DNA of 64,000 nucleotides from Phascolomyces articulosus (taxonomy: Eukaryota; Mucoromycota; Mucoromycetes; Mucorales; Lichtheimiaceae). Location of the stretch: positions 186,001-250,000 of the forward strand of contig JAIXMP010000013.1 of NCBI GenBank assembly GCA_025677815.1, read 5' to 3'. The notes under the pieces were generated by a model, which was not told where the DNA came from, did no database searches, and saw only the letters and a program-made list of their open reading frames with translations. Below are positions 44,592-56,854 of the stretch, one piece after another. Numbering within the stretch: the first letter of the stretch is position 1; the number at the start of each line of letters is the position of its first letter. The position numbers were made by a program, and so were the translations under genes.

Positions 44592-44963
44592 CATATATAA
44601 CAACAACTAGAAGCAAATAGAAACTCGTTCCTCTTTTCACCATTTTCTCCTCCACGTACACAGAAAACCCCTTTTGCATGTACTATTTCCTTCATATATT
44701 ATACTCACACTATACTATTATAAATATTATAATATGATTTTTGACATAATTCTAGTCTATTAAAAGGCAATGTTCAAATATATTATGTTGGATTCTTAAG
44801 AGAGATACAGGAATAGCATAGTGTATATGAAGAAGGTTGTATGAAAGTGGAAGCATAAATATAAACATGGTAGTAAAAACTGTGTAATATGATGCTGTTT
44901 TATAAATATGTATAAATGTATATATGTACAAAAAAAATATGTGTTATTCTAAATATAATGCTA
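44592..44963. other. Intergenic between convergent paralogue B and TTI1
   Basis: 3' flanks of two convergent genes; AT-rich with no gene seen. Confidence 0.4.
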
Positions 44964-47900
44964 TTATGCAGTTGGTACCAATTCAAGAATTCGCCTTGCA
45001 TTCTTACGATAATAAGGCTCCGTGACTCTCATCCATTCGGGTATCGAAAACACATCAAATTTGCCCGTTTCATCCACAAGGATTCCTTCTTCATAGCTCA
45101 CCAATGATAACATATAAAGCCAAACTGTATCAGGGTATCGTTTGCTCATAGCATGGAATGCATTCATTGCACTTGTTTGGAGTTCCATGTGGAGTCGTTC
45201 ATCCAAGTACCACTTGATTTCATCCATCATTTCCGGTATTTTTGTTGCTTCGACTAAGCAATGATCAATGACAAATGTGAGGGCCACCAAAATGGCATTA
45301 TGGAGTCGATGTATGTATGAATAAGCAGAGTAATGGTATGATTCATTCCGTCCTTGTTTCAAAAGCTCCTTGAATCGTGGCCAGAAATCCTTAACCCGGG
45401 TGGATATAAAATCACGAAGGGACTCAGCAATGGATCCAATGACGGTCACGGCCTCAAGCACCACCATATTACTTTCTTTATCAGACAAACGTTGTATGAT
45501 ATGAGGCCATGCTTGGTTCACAAGAATACCCACTTTATCAAGCCTCGAGGAAAGCACCTTGATACCTAGAGCAAGCAATCCCAACATCTCCACACGAAGT
45601 TGAGGGGAAGGTGCAGTCAAAAAATGACGTGCCTTGTCCATGATATTCAATGTCATTTGCTGTGGCCGTGAAAGTGGTTCAGGTGTATCATCTGGAGGTT
45701 TGGTATCTTGTTCATTATCGTTATTGCCATCATCATTATTGATATCAGAAAGTAAACTACTGGGATCAAGGGATGAGGGTTGTTTTTTCTTCTGTTGACG
45801 ATCTAAAAAGTAACGTCCAATGTCATCCATATTCTTTGGTACTTTATCACCATCATCATTGTCATCACGAGTGAATGTATTCATTTTAATTAAATCGTGG
45901 ATTTCATTTGATACTTGACTCTCTGTCGATTTTTGCTGTCGTTCTTGATCAGAAGTTGCTGCGTCTTCATTCGCCAATTCGAGTAGAATTGCATTTTTTC
46001 GATATACCACACGTACAATTTCTGTTAAGACACGACAAAGTTGTCCACATGACCAATCATCCAAATGATAACCATCCAAAGCATCAAATACTTCTTCTAC
46101 TGTATCGTCCAAATAATCGATCGTATCTGGCCCTCCAATCCGAATCAAAGCTTTCAAGACCAGTGGTGCACGTAAATTATCCTCCAACACCGATATCCGT
46201 TGTGACACCATGTTAATAATATAATCAATATTTTCAACAGCAAGCTGTTGTGCACCTCGCTGACCACATACAAGGGCTATGGCGTCCAATGTGATCAAAG
46301 CATAAGTGTGGATAAATACATTGGGAGAACCCAAATGCGCCAACAGTGGATATAGCAACGTAATCAATTCATCTTGAATGTATTCAGCTTCCAAAATACA
46401 TGCTACAAGCCCCACAATTTGTAATCCAAAGCATGCTGCCAAGATTTCCGCAGTTTCCAATTCATGTTTAATTTTATAGTGTTGACCACCAGGAACAACG
46501 TTTGTTTGACTATCTGTCGTTGGATCAATCACCAGATTGACAATTTCATGGAGCACATGTAATGCAATTGCCTTGATATTAAATGTTTCATCCATATTAT
46601 TGTCTGTTCTGTTGGCCATCCATTGGGCATCAATGGTGTTACTTTCTGCAGTAGATGCACCGGAAAGAAGCGAATGAATTATAAATACTGCTTGAGGTTG
46701 TACATCAAGTTCTTGTTCTCGAAAGCAATCCATATAAAGGTCAACCCAATAGGATAAACTGCCATAACGACCAATGACATTCAACATTCTTCCTGCTTGT
46801 GCTAAAGTACGATCAGCTACCAAATGCTTGAATCGGATTTTCGGATATACGAGTGTTTGCTGTTCAGGCCACGAAGATGAAGCGTGCACGTTACCGCCAC
46901 CCTCTTGAAATTCAATAAACTTATTACTATTCTGACTCTTCTCTTCCAACACATTGAGACCATCTTGATCAATCTGAAATGCAGCAAGCCATGCGTCTAG
47001 CGCCTTGGTAATCGTGCTATCTAATACCCCCCGAGCATGTCGGTTGCCAAGGATTAAAACATACCCTGTAATTAAAGCCAATGCAGTTACTTTGTCTCCT
47101 TCATCACCACTGATCAATGTATTTGGTACATAGGTAATGCTATCTGCTAAATTCTCCTTTAACGTGGGTATGATGGTTTGTTCAAATACAGGTACTTGCA
47201 TCATGTCACGAATATGTAATTGAGCTTCTGATGCCACTTGAATATACTCATCATCAATATGGAGTACTATTGTTTTAAGTAGTAATGAAGTGCAGTTGTC
47301 GAGAGTCTGTGAACATTTGATTAATAATTTGCCTGCAAATCGAACCATCGCACGCCGAACCCGCCAATCCGTATTGTAGCTTCGAATAGCAAGAATGAAA
47401 TCAAGTTGATCCTTGATTTTCTTTTTCGATGTTGCATAAAACTTTTGTACGAATTCTTTTGTTTCATCGATCGGCACTGTTGTTGCTCTCTTGTCATTTT
47501 CTACGTGACTAGCGATAGTCGTGGCGATAGTAGAGACTGGCAAAAGGTCATGAAGAGAATGAATTTTTGGTATAATAAAATCGGGCGCTCTTTCATCTTG
47601 CATGACAAATACAATGACGTTGCCAAGCACATCCAATGCTGTTGATAATATCTGCTGATTTTCCTTTTCCTGTTTTTGATAAATTGTTCGACCCAGCGCG
47701 GATGCAATTCCCGGTAAAAACACAGCAATGATATCCACTTCTCCCAATGTTGTTAAAACTAAAGTGCTTAATGTATGTAAAGCGTCGATACGTAATTGTA
47801 ACGCGTCGCCTTTACGAATCACGTCTAATAATGCAGTAATGCATACTGCTATCTGTGGCCGAAATTTGATTTCGCGTAAAGTTTGTTGTTGTGCCTCGCC

Positions 47901-48359
47901 AGCCTCATTCACTGCATGTAAAGTTGTATGAATACATTGAATAGACAGCTGTTGGATTTCTTCTTCAGTTTTGCTGGCATTGGCGATAAAATTTGTGAAC
48001 AAAATCAGTAATTGTTCCAAGAGTTGGGGTGGGGATGCAATCATCCAATAGGTCCGGGATAAAAATACTTGGATACATTTTAACCACGCTTCGGCGACAT
48101 TGTTATAAGGTGTTGTTGAACTTTTCATCCATCGAAGAACTGGCATAAGTGTGGTCAAGATAAAGTTGATGAGTCGTGCATCACATTTCGTTTCCACATC
48201 GGCTGTGTTGATTAATATATCGTATAATCGAGTAAGCTGTGAGACCATCTTGCAGCTGGCCGCACGTGTGGGTGAGCTGGTGAGATCTGTCTGGAGCTCG
48301 TTTCGAATAGCCAAGATCCCACCGAAAAAATCTAGTGTTTCAATCGATGGTCTAGACAT
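44964..48359 (-). CDS. TTI1: TTI1, Tel2-interacting protein of the TTT complex
   Basis: HEAT/ARM-repeat subunit of the Tel2-Tti1-Tti2 co-chaperone complex, which matures PIKK kinases such as TOR, ATM and DNA-PK-type enzymes. A single exon encodes 1131 residues, near the usual family length. Helical repeats run throughout (TLMPVLRWM, LVACILEAEYIQDELITLL, NVFIHTYALITLDAIAL). The stretch ISVLEDNLRAPLVLKALIRI followed by IDYLDDTVEEVFDALDGYHL is characteristic of Tti1. A low-complexity acidic/Asn insert occupies about residues 830-895. The C-terminal half continues with HEAT repeats (LLALGIKVLSSRLDKVGILV, ILVALTFVIDHCLVEATKIP). It is head to head with the THP3 gene. No intron in 3.4 kb is unusual for this window. 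Confidence 0.85.
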   Translation of the reverse strand: MSRPSIETLDFFGGILAIRNELQTDLTSSPTRAASCKMVSQLTRLYDILINTADVETKCDARLINFILTTLMPVLRWMKSSTTPYNNVAEAWLKCIQVFLSRTYWMIASPPQLLEQLLILFTNFIANASKTEEEIQQLSIQCIHTTLHAVNEAGEAQQQTLREIKFRPQIAVCITALLDVIRKGDALQLRIDALHTLSTLVLTTLGEVDIIAVFLPGIASALGRTIYQKQEKENQQILSTALDVLGNVIVFVMQDERAPDFIIPKIHSLHDLLPVSTIATTIASHVENDKRATTVPIDETKEFVQKFYATSKKKIKDQLDFILAIRSYNTDWRVRRAMVRFAGKLLIKCSQTLDNCTSLLLKTIVLHIDDEYIQVASEAQLHIRDMMQVPVFEQTIIPTLKENLADSITYVPNTLISGDEGDKVTALALITGYVLILGNRHARGVLDSTITKALDAWLAAFQIDQDGLNVLEEKSQNSNKFIEFQEGGGNVHASSSWPEQQTLVYPKIRFKHLVADRTLAQAGRMLNVIGRYGSLSYWVDLYMDCFREQELDVQPQAVFIIHSLLSGASTAESNTIDAQWMANRTDNNMDETFNIKAIALHVLHEIVNLVIDPTTDSQTNVVPGGQHYKIKHELETAEILAACFGLQIVGLVACILEAEYIQDELITLLYPLLAHLGSPNVFIHTYALITLDAIALVCGQRGAQQLAVENIDYIINMVSQRISVLEDNLRAPLVLKALIRIGGPDTIDYLDDTVEEVFDALDGYHLDDWSCGQLCRVLTEIVRVVYRKNAILLELANEDAATSDQERQQKSTESQVSNEIHDLIKMNTFTRDDNDDGDKVPKNMDDIGRYFLDRQQKKKQPSSLDPSSLLSDINNDDGNNDNEQDTKPPDDTPEPLSRPQQMTLNIMDKARHFLTAPSPQLRVEMLGLLALGIKVLSSRLDKVGILVNQAWPHIIQRLSDKESNMVVLEAVTVIGSIAESLRDFISTRVKDFWPRFKELLKQGRNESYHYSAYSYIHRLHNAILVALTFVIDHCLVEATKIPEMMDEIKWYLDERLHMELQTSAMNAFHAMSKRYPDTVWLYMLSLVSYEEGILVDETGKFDVFSIPEWMRVTEPYYRKNARRILELVPTA

Positions 48360-48645
48360 TGAACTAGCTTTTATAATTGAAGGTGTACTTTTTTTTGATT
48401 TCCAATTTTATTAGTTCTTGATCTTTTACATTAATGAATAATGGGTCAGATTTCTTAAAAAAAAACTTACGATTGAGAGCAAGGGGTATACAAGCGAAAA
48501 AAAAGAGAAGGTCAGTAAAAAAACACTGAAACGAAGTGTTGATGCTTGATTTTTTGCTGACTTTGGTTACAGAGTAATACAAAAGAATAGAAATTCTTAG
48601 GTTTTATTTTTGTACTTTCTTCTGGTTATTTTGTGAAAAGGAATC
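48360..48645. promoter_or_regulatory. Bidirectional promoter, TTI1 / THP3
   Basis: 286 bases between divergent starts. AT-rich, with T and A runs; no clear CCAAT or TATA box placed. Some of the sequence will be 5' leader. Confidence 0.45.
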
Positions 48646-51592
48646 ATGGCACAACAACCCGATAATCAAACACAAAACCAACAGCCATGGTAAATATATT
48701 AATTGAATTCATTGTATAAGGATAACCATGATGATATTGTGTAATAGAAAGTTAATAATTTGTTTATTAACCTTTTTTTTTTAATTATTTTCCTTCTTTC
48801 ATAATTAATTATAGGACTGATCCATGGCAGCAACAGCAACAAGCTAATCAAGGACAACAGCAGAATACAGATTATACCTCGCAAGCTTATGGAAGTTCTG
48901 ATTCCAATTATTCATATTATCAATATCCTCAACAAGCAGGTGATCAATCCTACTATCAAAATTACTATCAATACCCAACTGCGACTTCCTCTGCTCCATC
49001 AGGTACCTCTAATTCGTCTTCTCAACAACAATACCAATATGATTATGGCAATTATGATTATTCTTCTGGAAACAATTATGATGGTTATGGAGATTATTTA
49101 CAATATTCGCAACAGCAACAAGCACGTACAGCAGCAGGTGGTGCTACTGCTTCTCAAATACAGCCGTCAAATTCACAATACCCGTATAATAATAATAGTG
49201 ATAGTTATTATTACTCCACAACTAATAATAATGGTAAAAATCCTTGGAGTAATAGTAATCAAGCACCCCCATCTACAAGTATAACAACTAATTCGGCTGC
49301 TTTGAATAATAACCAATTATCAGCAGCAGCACCTCAGTTAGTAAGAGAAGCTCCAAGTTACATTAAAGTAACCCCAACAGGTAAAATAAAATATTTTTTT
49401 TATATTAAATTATAGATATAAACGGAATACATATTTGAAGTACGTAATTGAATAATCATATTCAATTATTTTGATCGCGTATTTAGCAAAACCCAAACCT
49501 AAGCCGATGATGATGATGATTGATAAGAAGTCTGGTAAGCCTAACAAAATACAAGATATCTCATCATCCACGACAACAGGCATGCATGGTACAGATGCAT
49601 TTTCACCACAGCCCCCAGTTCCAAAACCTACTTCTGCTGGATCAATCCAACAAACAGTCTCCCAATCTACAAAACCGCCCTCTATGGAATCGTGGCCTCC
49701 TTCTTTAAAGTAAATTACATTTTCTTTGTAACCGTCTCAACTTATGTTGATTTTAGTTTTCTTTGATATTAACCAAGTATACACATTTCTTTTATTAGAC
49801 AATATGTCGAAGAAGTTTTCAATAATTGCATACCTAAAAGACGCGATGAAGCAGAGAATGAGTTAAGAAAGTTAATACTGGAAAAGCATCGAGAAGGAAC
49901 ACTAATTTCAACAGATTGGGCGGACATGGATTTACCTTTGTAAGTAATCTTCGTATATATGTGTGAATTTTGCAGGATTGTGTTTACTTAAGTCAATCCT
50001 TATATTTAATATTGTAGGGCATGTGGATCAGCACGATTTAGAAAATCTTCTGGAAAGAAACAAGAAAATGGACACGGTTATCAAAATAGTTCAATTTTGG
50101 CATTATCATCTAGGAAACGTAAAGATCAAACATATACTGAGGAAAAAATAAAGCGTATTAATAGGCAACGCAGATTTGAAGTTAGTGCAAACGATCGCAT
50201 TGGTGTTACAGAGGTCATGGTAAGAAATTAAAAGAGCAAGAGAAGTGAAAAACCAAAAAGATTGACTGTTAAAACTTTTTTGAATTCACTTTTTTTGACA
50301 ACAGCAAAGGATGGATCTCAACAAATCGATCATTGGCACCGCAAATTCTCTGGAAAAAAATTATTTTAGATTAACATCCGTAAGTTATTAATATAAATAT
50401 GATTTTTGTTTTAACGTTACAAACTAATAATTAACACGTCTTTTAATCAATGAAAAGGCCCCAGATCCATCCACAGTTCGTCCTCCTAAAGTTTTAAAAA
50501 AAACATTAGAGCTATTGAAAACAAAGTGGAGAGACGAGCAAAATTATACCTACATCTGTGACCAATTCAAATCAATGCGTCAGGATCTAACAGTAAGCTA
50601 TATATTTACTATAAATGATTAAAGGTTTGATAAGTTTACTAATCTCATTTTCGTGTTTCATTCACAGGTACAACGGATAAGAGACGAATTCACTGTCACA
50701 GTGTATGAAATTCATGCTCGGATTGCTTTAGAAAAGGTAGGCTTTTTTTAAAAAAAAATTTGAGTCATTTTATTGTATCTATATAATTTATACAGAACAC
50801 TAATACTATTTTAACAGGGTGATTTAGGTGAATATAATCAATGCCAATCCCAGCTGAAGCAATTATATGCCATGGGTATTAAAGGAAATGTCATGGAATT
50901 CACCGGGTATCGCATATTATATTATTTGCATACTCAGAATTGGTCAGGTAAAGCTGAATTGACAAAAAAAGAAGTAACGCTTAAAAAATATTTTATTTAT
51001 TAATTGGAAGCAATTTTATAACATTTCTACGTTTCTATAGATATTAATTCATTCATGTTTGAACTGACAAAGGAACAAAAAGAAAATGCTTTAGTAAAAC
51101 ATGCATTACACGTTCGATCAGCATTATCCACTTCAAACTATCATCAATTTTTCAAATTGTATCGAGTGGCACCACAAATGGGGGGTTATTTGATGGATCA
51201 ATTTGTTGAACGAGAACGCGTACGATCTTTATTAATTTTATGCAAAGCGTAAGTGTGTGTTATTGTTTTGGGATTTAATAATAATTTAAGACCTTTTTTT
51301 ATTATGTGTAATAGGAATTGTTTATATTAATTTATGCTAAACGCTATTTTTTTGTTGGGGGTGTGTGATGATAATTTCCTCTGATTATAGTTTTCGACCT
51401 ACAATGCAACTTGCTTTTATAAAAGATGAATTAGCCTTTGAAAGTCAACATGATTTAGTGGAATTTTTAAAAAGTCACAACGCATGCATTTTAACACAGG
51501 ATAAACAGGCATTGGATACGAAGGCAGCGTTGAAAAGTCTTGGTGAAAGCTCAAAACAATTCAACAAGGTTGACATCAAAGGTCAAATCTAA
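48646..51592 (+). CDS. THP3: SAC3/GANP-domain protein THP3 / LENG8
   Basis: RNA-processing factor: yeast Thp3 (with Csn12) acts in transcription elongation, splicing and mRNP formation; LENG8 is the animal counterpart. About eleven exons. The first ~250 residues are Gln/Tyr/Asn-rich and prion-like ([20 protein letters not shown]). A basic middle contains [11 protein letters not shown], then the conserved C-terminal core closely follows LENG8: [74 protein letters not shown] and [20 protein letters not shown]. These belong to the SAC3/GANP domain. The start at 48646 ([15 protein letters not shown]) lies in a short first exon. Family identification is strong; the N-terminal region is poorly conserved. 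Confidence 0.93.
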
Positions 51593-51984
51593 CGAATGAA
51601 TGGGTGGAAAATAACTTGCAAGGTTGAATCGAAAGATTCAAGGTTATAATTTCGATATTGATTATGAGGATCAAGTATAAAGCGGAGGAAGTCAGCATCG
51701 TGTATTATAATAATAAAAAAGGGAGATATATTTAAAAAGATAGTAATATAGCAGCAACGGCTACAAAAACATTTATATGTATTTCTTTTTTGGTATGATT
51801 TGATATATATATGCATGAAATGAAAACTGGATTAAACAAAAATATATAATGAAATTGAGGAAGGTGTATGTAAAATATTATGTTTTTTGTGGTATATAAA
51901 TATATAAAAAGAAACTATATATACGTGGTGGGGGTGAGCGAATGTAAATTGTGTTTTTAATTACATATAATCTATGGAAAAAGA
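51593..51984. other. Intergenic between convergent THP3 and coiled-coil gene
   Basis: 3' flanks of two convergent genes, AT-rich, with no gene seen. Confidence 0.35.
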
Positions 51985-54170
51985 TTATTTTTCCAAAATC
52001 GCATCAGGTCCTTGCCATAGATTGATAAGTACTGCCAGAAATAGAATCAATGAAAATCGATACCACCCCCAAATCTTTTGAATAAGCATAACAAAGAAAC
52101 TTGATTGTTGATATGGGTGGTGATGATGATACAATCTTCTTTTGTTAGAGTGATAAGCTGCTGCCATGAATGCTCTTCCACCACGACCAGTTCTCGCACC
52201 ACCTGATGTTGATAATTGCGCATAAATCGATTCAGCACCAGCATAACATCGTTTTACAGAAGGAGGACGGAAAGATGGAGCGTAAGATGATGGTACTCTT
52301 GATTGTAATATTGGTGATGCTACTGATGACGATGAAGAGGATGAAGAAGCTCCTGGTGATAATAATGGCGGATTATAAGAAGCAGCTGCAGTAGGAATGG
52401 GGGGATAAAATTCGGCACCTTCCTCTTCTCCTACTGTTGTCATACTCTTGTTTTCATCATTGTCAATAGATGAATAATGCTTTGTACTAGGCATCCTTGT
52501 CATTAATGGATGAACCGCATCAAGTTCTTTGGCCCATGCATTTCGTATATCATTGGGTACAAGGGGTACATATTCTTGTGTAAAGGACAAGTTATCGTCA
52601 TTGGTGTTTACAGATAAAGGTGTTGAATTCTGCTGTTTTTGTAATGTTTGTGCACGATTGCTGTTCAATTCATCATTTGTACAACCAAGGATGTGTGTTG
52701 ATGATGATGTAGTCGCGGTTTGACCGAGCTCTTTTGTCCATGCTCGTTCGAGTTCACTCAGGAGATCTGTTTGTGTGCTTTGTGATGGAACCATGGTGGG
52801 CGGAGCTCGGAGAAGTTGAAGTTGATGATGATGAGAGAAACGAATGTCATCGTGTTCATTTGGTGTTTGCACTAATACTTTTTCATCAACATGATCCGGT
52901 GCATCTTGTGCCATCATAGAATCATCACGATAATGTAAAAGTTGTGATCTATATTCTTCCACTGCTACCGTCAGTCGTGAGATTTCGTTTGCTTGCTGTT
53001 GACATGCCGTTTGTTGTTCTTTGTATCTTGTAGCCATAGTTTCACAATCATGGACTTGTTGCTGCCATAGATTCAAACTTTGAGTGGTTTCATCTAATTT
53101 TGATTGTGTTGTTGATTTGGCTGCCAAGAGTCGTTGATTTTCGGCTTCCAATTCTTCAATTTGTGCGATCAGCTCAGCGTCCGAGGTTCCAGCCATTGAA
53201 TGAGTCAGTTTATGGTGTTGCTGCTCTCGTCGTTGTTGTTCAATTGTTTCAATGGTATGAGCTGCATTGTCTAGCTGATGTTGCAACCAGTTCATCTCAT
53301 CTTGAAGCTTTTGTACTTGTTCATTACCTGCATTTTTGGATGCATTTAAATCAGCCAAGGTGGAATTTAAGGATGCTTCCATGATTTTATTTTTTTCAGT
53401 CAACATATGAACGATTGCATCATGGGCTTGTTGCTTTGGAATAAGTCGCATGGTATTGCTATTATTGCTTGTATCACTTAATCCACCAGGCGAATCCACT
53501 CGCTGTAACCATCGAGAAGCATTTTCATGTGTATCCTTTGATCTAGTCAAAATGGAAGTGGATGGCATCATGATAAGTTCCGGGCTCTTGTTTCCATTTT
53601 GTCGTGCGTGTCGTATTTGTTGGTGTCGTTGTCGTTGTTGTTGAAGCAAGGAGTCGTGTTTTGCTTTAAGTTCCAGATTATTTTCTAACAGGGACCGGCC
53701 CACTTCTGCAGCAAGTTTTAGATCTATTTTTTTTTTTACCATAGGATGGTGTAACAATCGATATGGTTCAAAACAATAACAATCATCATCATTTTAGCTT
53801 GTGATAATTTTTTTTTGAAAAAAAGTTTCATCTGGATAAGTGTGTATCTATCATCTACATGAATCGTATAATAAATACCTTTTTCTTTTGAACGAAGTGT
53901 TGTATAAGTTTTTTTTAAAAGAGCAGCAAGTTCTTCGGGTGTTGATGCATTATTGAGACCAGGTATTTGACTGCTGCTAGTACTACTACTGCTACTACTA
54001 CTCCCTTCGGATCTAACACTGCTCATACTATAACTATTGGATGGTGACAACAATACTAGATCGTCAGGATGTTGTTGTTTTTTCATATTAATGACATTTT
54101 TTTCTTTTTCTTGTCGAGGGAACAATTGTTCACTATTAGAAGGTGTAGGAAGTTCTGATGGTAAATGCAT
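51985..54170 (-). CDS. Tail-anchored coiled-coil protein with CC1-box (dynein-adaptor-like)
   Basis: Two exons (54170-53879, 53723-51985) join in phase 1 to give 676 residues. The join creates LRSKEKDLKLAAEVGRSLLE (AAEVG at residues 102-106), the AAxxG CC1-box pattern of BICD, BICDR, HAP1/TRAK adaptors, which binds dynein light intermediate chain. Then come long heptad-rich coiled coils (residues ~107-370: VQKLQDEMNWLQHQLDNAAH, LIAQIEELEAENQRLLAAK). Further on lie TDLLSELERAW, which loosely resembles the Spindly motif (LxxE), and a second copy of an AWxKEL motif (AWTKEL, AWAKEL). The C-terminus is basic, then one hydrophobic membrane segment (YRFSLILFLAVLINLW), suggesting a tail-anchored membrane protein. 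I name no orthologue. Long Met-rich ORF ends in the intron are artefacts. Confidence 0.75.
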
Positions 54171-56854
54171 TTTTTGGAAATAAAATGAAGAAAGGAAGAA
54201 AAGAAGAGAGAACGAATAATAGATTTGTATGAAAGTTAACTTTTTTACACATTCACACACTCGCACACAATAGCTCCGCCCAACACAACTCAACAAGCAT
54301 CCGTCATCAGGTACACAATGATTAATAGTTGTTGTCCTTATGATGGTAGTACAATTCTGCCGTACCTGTGGCTGCCATGCAGGCAGCTTTGGTTTAATTG
54401 ATTTTTTTTGGGTTCTTTTCCTCAGCTGATAACAATCATTTCAAAACCTTTTTTTCATCATACAACTCCACAGATCGGGATTTTTTTTTACAATAAAAAT
54501 AACAGATTCTCAACGTGATCCTTTCTTTTAGTATTTCAAGAGTCAAACGTGTTAAATACGTTTCTCTCCGTTTCGTAGTTGAATTTTTCTGTAAATCTAT
54601 TTATTCCTTATATACTCAGCCCGACAAAAACTAGCAAAAACTATGAATATATAACAAGTCAATATGTATAACAAACGAGCATCTTAATCGTCATGGCGCA
54701 TAAAATGCATTTAAAGTCCGTATTTTTTTTTTGCATTTTCTATCATTTAAGTGGCATATATTTATTAACTCTGGACCATGAGTTATTCCAAAGAAAAAAA
54801 GAGAGAGGGAAAATGCGTGGCGAAATTTTTTTTTTTCCTGGGGTCACACGGGTAGATGCATAATAGGTACGCGTAATTTTTGGCAAATACTTGTTACTAC
54901 TATAATCTCATTTCGTTTCATGGTTTATACTAGTCATCTCCTTCCTTTTTTACCTTTTGTTGATTCATTGTCTGTTCTCTTATTCTCTTTTTACTTTGAT
55001 TGGGTAGATCCTGATTTTAGTTTACAAGATATAGAATAGAGTTATGGTTATTAATATTGATCAATATAAATATTATTTAATCAGCATAATAATAAAAACA
55101 AACCCACATTACTGCCCAGTAGTAAAATCATACGTAGTTGAAGAAAAGAAAAAAAATCATTACGGTTTTTTTTATCACGAGAATTTTCTGAAACGTAGAT
55201 CGCTCGATTTGGTATGTATTCTTTTTTCTTGAGGGTCTTTATTATCTGCTTATTACGGATAGTGATGATGTGATGATGAGAAAAAAAGAATTTCAAAACA
55301 TGAACGCGTTCTAATTAAACCAATAACAAACGTATATGTAATAATAGATCATCCATGCTTCCATTTTTATATAATAACAAGGACTTGTCCATTTTTTTAT
55401 TATTTTTTAACATGTCACCATTTTTAGCCATCAAACACTTTGATATTGTTAATTCAGTGGCTACTGCTACTTTTTTCAACAAATGAGAATATAGAGCCTC
55501 ATATTCCTTACTACGTATGCTGATTATCAACTGGTATTGCATAGCTCAACATTTTACTTGCACGGATAGTTCTCACGAATATTGACGTTTTATCATTATT
55601 TACTTCAGGGATGCTTTTTTTCTTATAATTATCGGATACGGCAAGGGTGGTAACCGGAAGTATATCAATTACAATTTACTGTAAACAACAGTACTACAAT
55701 GTGTGTATTCTTGCTTATTACACAACATATCTTGATTGTTCTTATTGTACTACCTATCCACATTATTATAATTTTCTTTTTAAATCATAATCTCCAAAAG
55801 AGATCGACAGGATTTTGGACTAAATACGTGTGAGTTGGCGAAAATAATACAAAAATAGAATACAAGTGTGATTTCTCTGGTTTCCCACTCACAGAATTAT
55901 CCGTGTTTCACTGTTCACAAGAAGTATCTCTGAACTTTTTTATGTATCAAAAGAAAAAGTGCACCCAACAAATTTATTGTTTTTGGTAAGTAATTCAAAA
56001 ATACTGAGAAAGAGATAAGGGTTTATAATATATTTACAGCAGTAAAATCATCATCGTGATGCTAAAGGTAATACTATTATCAAATAAGCAATTTAATAAA
56101 GATCGATCACTCAATATTTAATACTTGATAAAGTCCTTCTCATCATTATCACCTATAATCTTTAATGGAAAACAAAAAACTTATTTTGTTCAACATAAAA
56201 TCCAATAATGATGACGATGGTGATTAGATTGCACCTACAAGAGTATTACAAGAGAAATGCATATGACAAACGGAAGTTGTTGCAGTGTGAGATACCAGCG
56301 TTTACTCCGATTTATACCCACTCCCAATGGAATGGATATCAACATCATACAGTAGAAACCAAGACAAGGTGATGAGTCATCTAAATAGCCAAAGCAACGA
56401 GAGAGGATTTGCTTAGTGTTTATCATGAACAACTTGTGATCTTTGGATTGGTATCAAAAAAGTTTACACTTCTTTCAACTCTTATACTACAACGTATAGT
56501 AGGTATATCCCCTAAAGATAATGGTATGTTCGTCTTATCCAGGTGTTTTGTTGCTTCTATTTACACATAGTGGTTTATATACATTATGTTTGAATTAATT
56601 ATTTATTTTTAACGCGAAACACCTAATTTTGCTAATAACAATAGGACTGAAAAATTCTTGAAACGATATTTTCACTCATGACCTATTAGTGTAAGGTGAT
56701 ACCAACTTACAAGTAGCTTATGCATACTGACAGCACAACCTAAGCCAGAGTAGGAAAAGTTTTGTATTCCCGTTCTGTAAAAAAAAAAATCTTTGTGTAT
56801 CCAAGGACAGGAAACAACACTTTTTTTTTTGTTGTTATTGCTGATCACAAAAAT
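54171..56854. other. 2.7-kb AT-rich gene-poor region
   Basis: No gene supported. The left end is the promoter of the coiled-coil gene; the right end (~56.7 kb on) is the SET gene promoter. Short ORFs here have no start context, domains or splice support. No inverted-repeat element found by eye. Confidence 0.45.
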
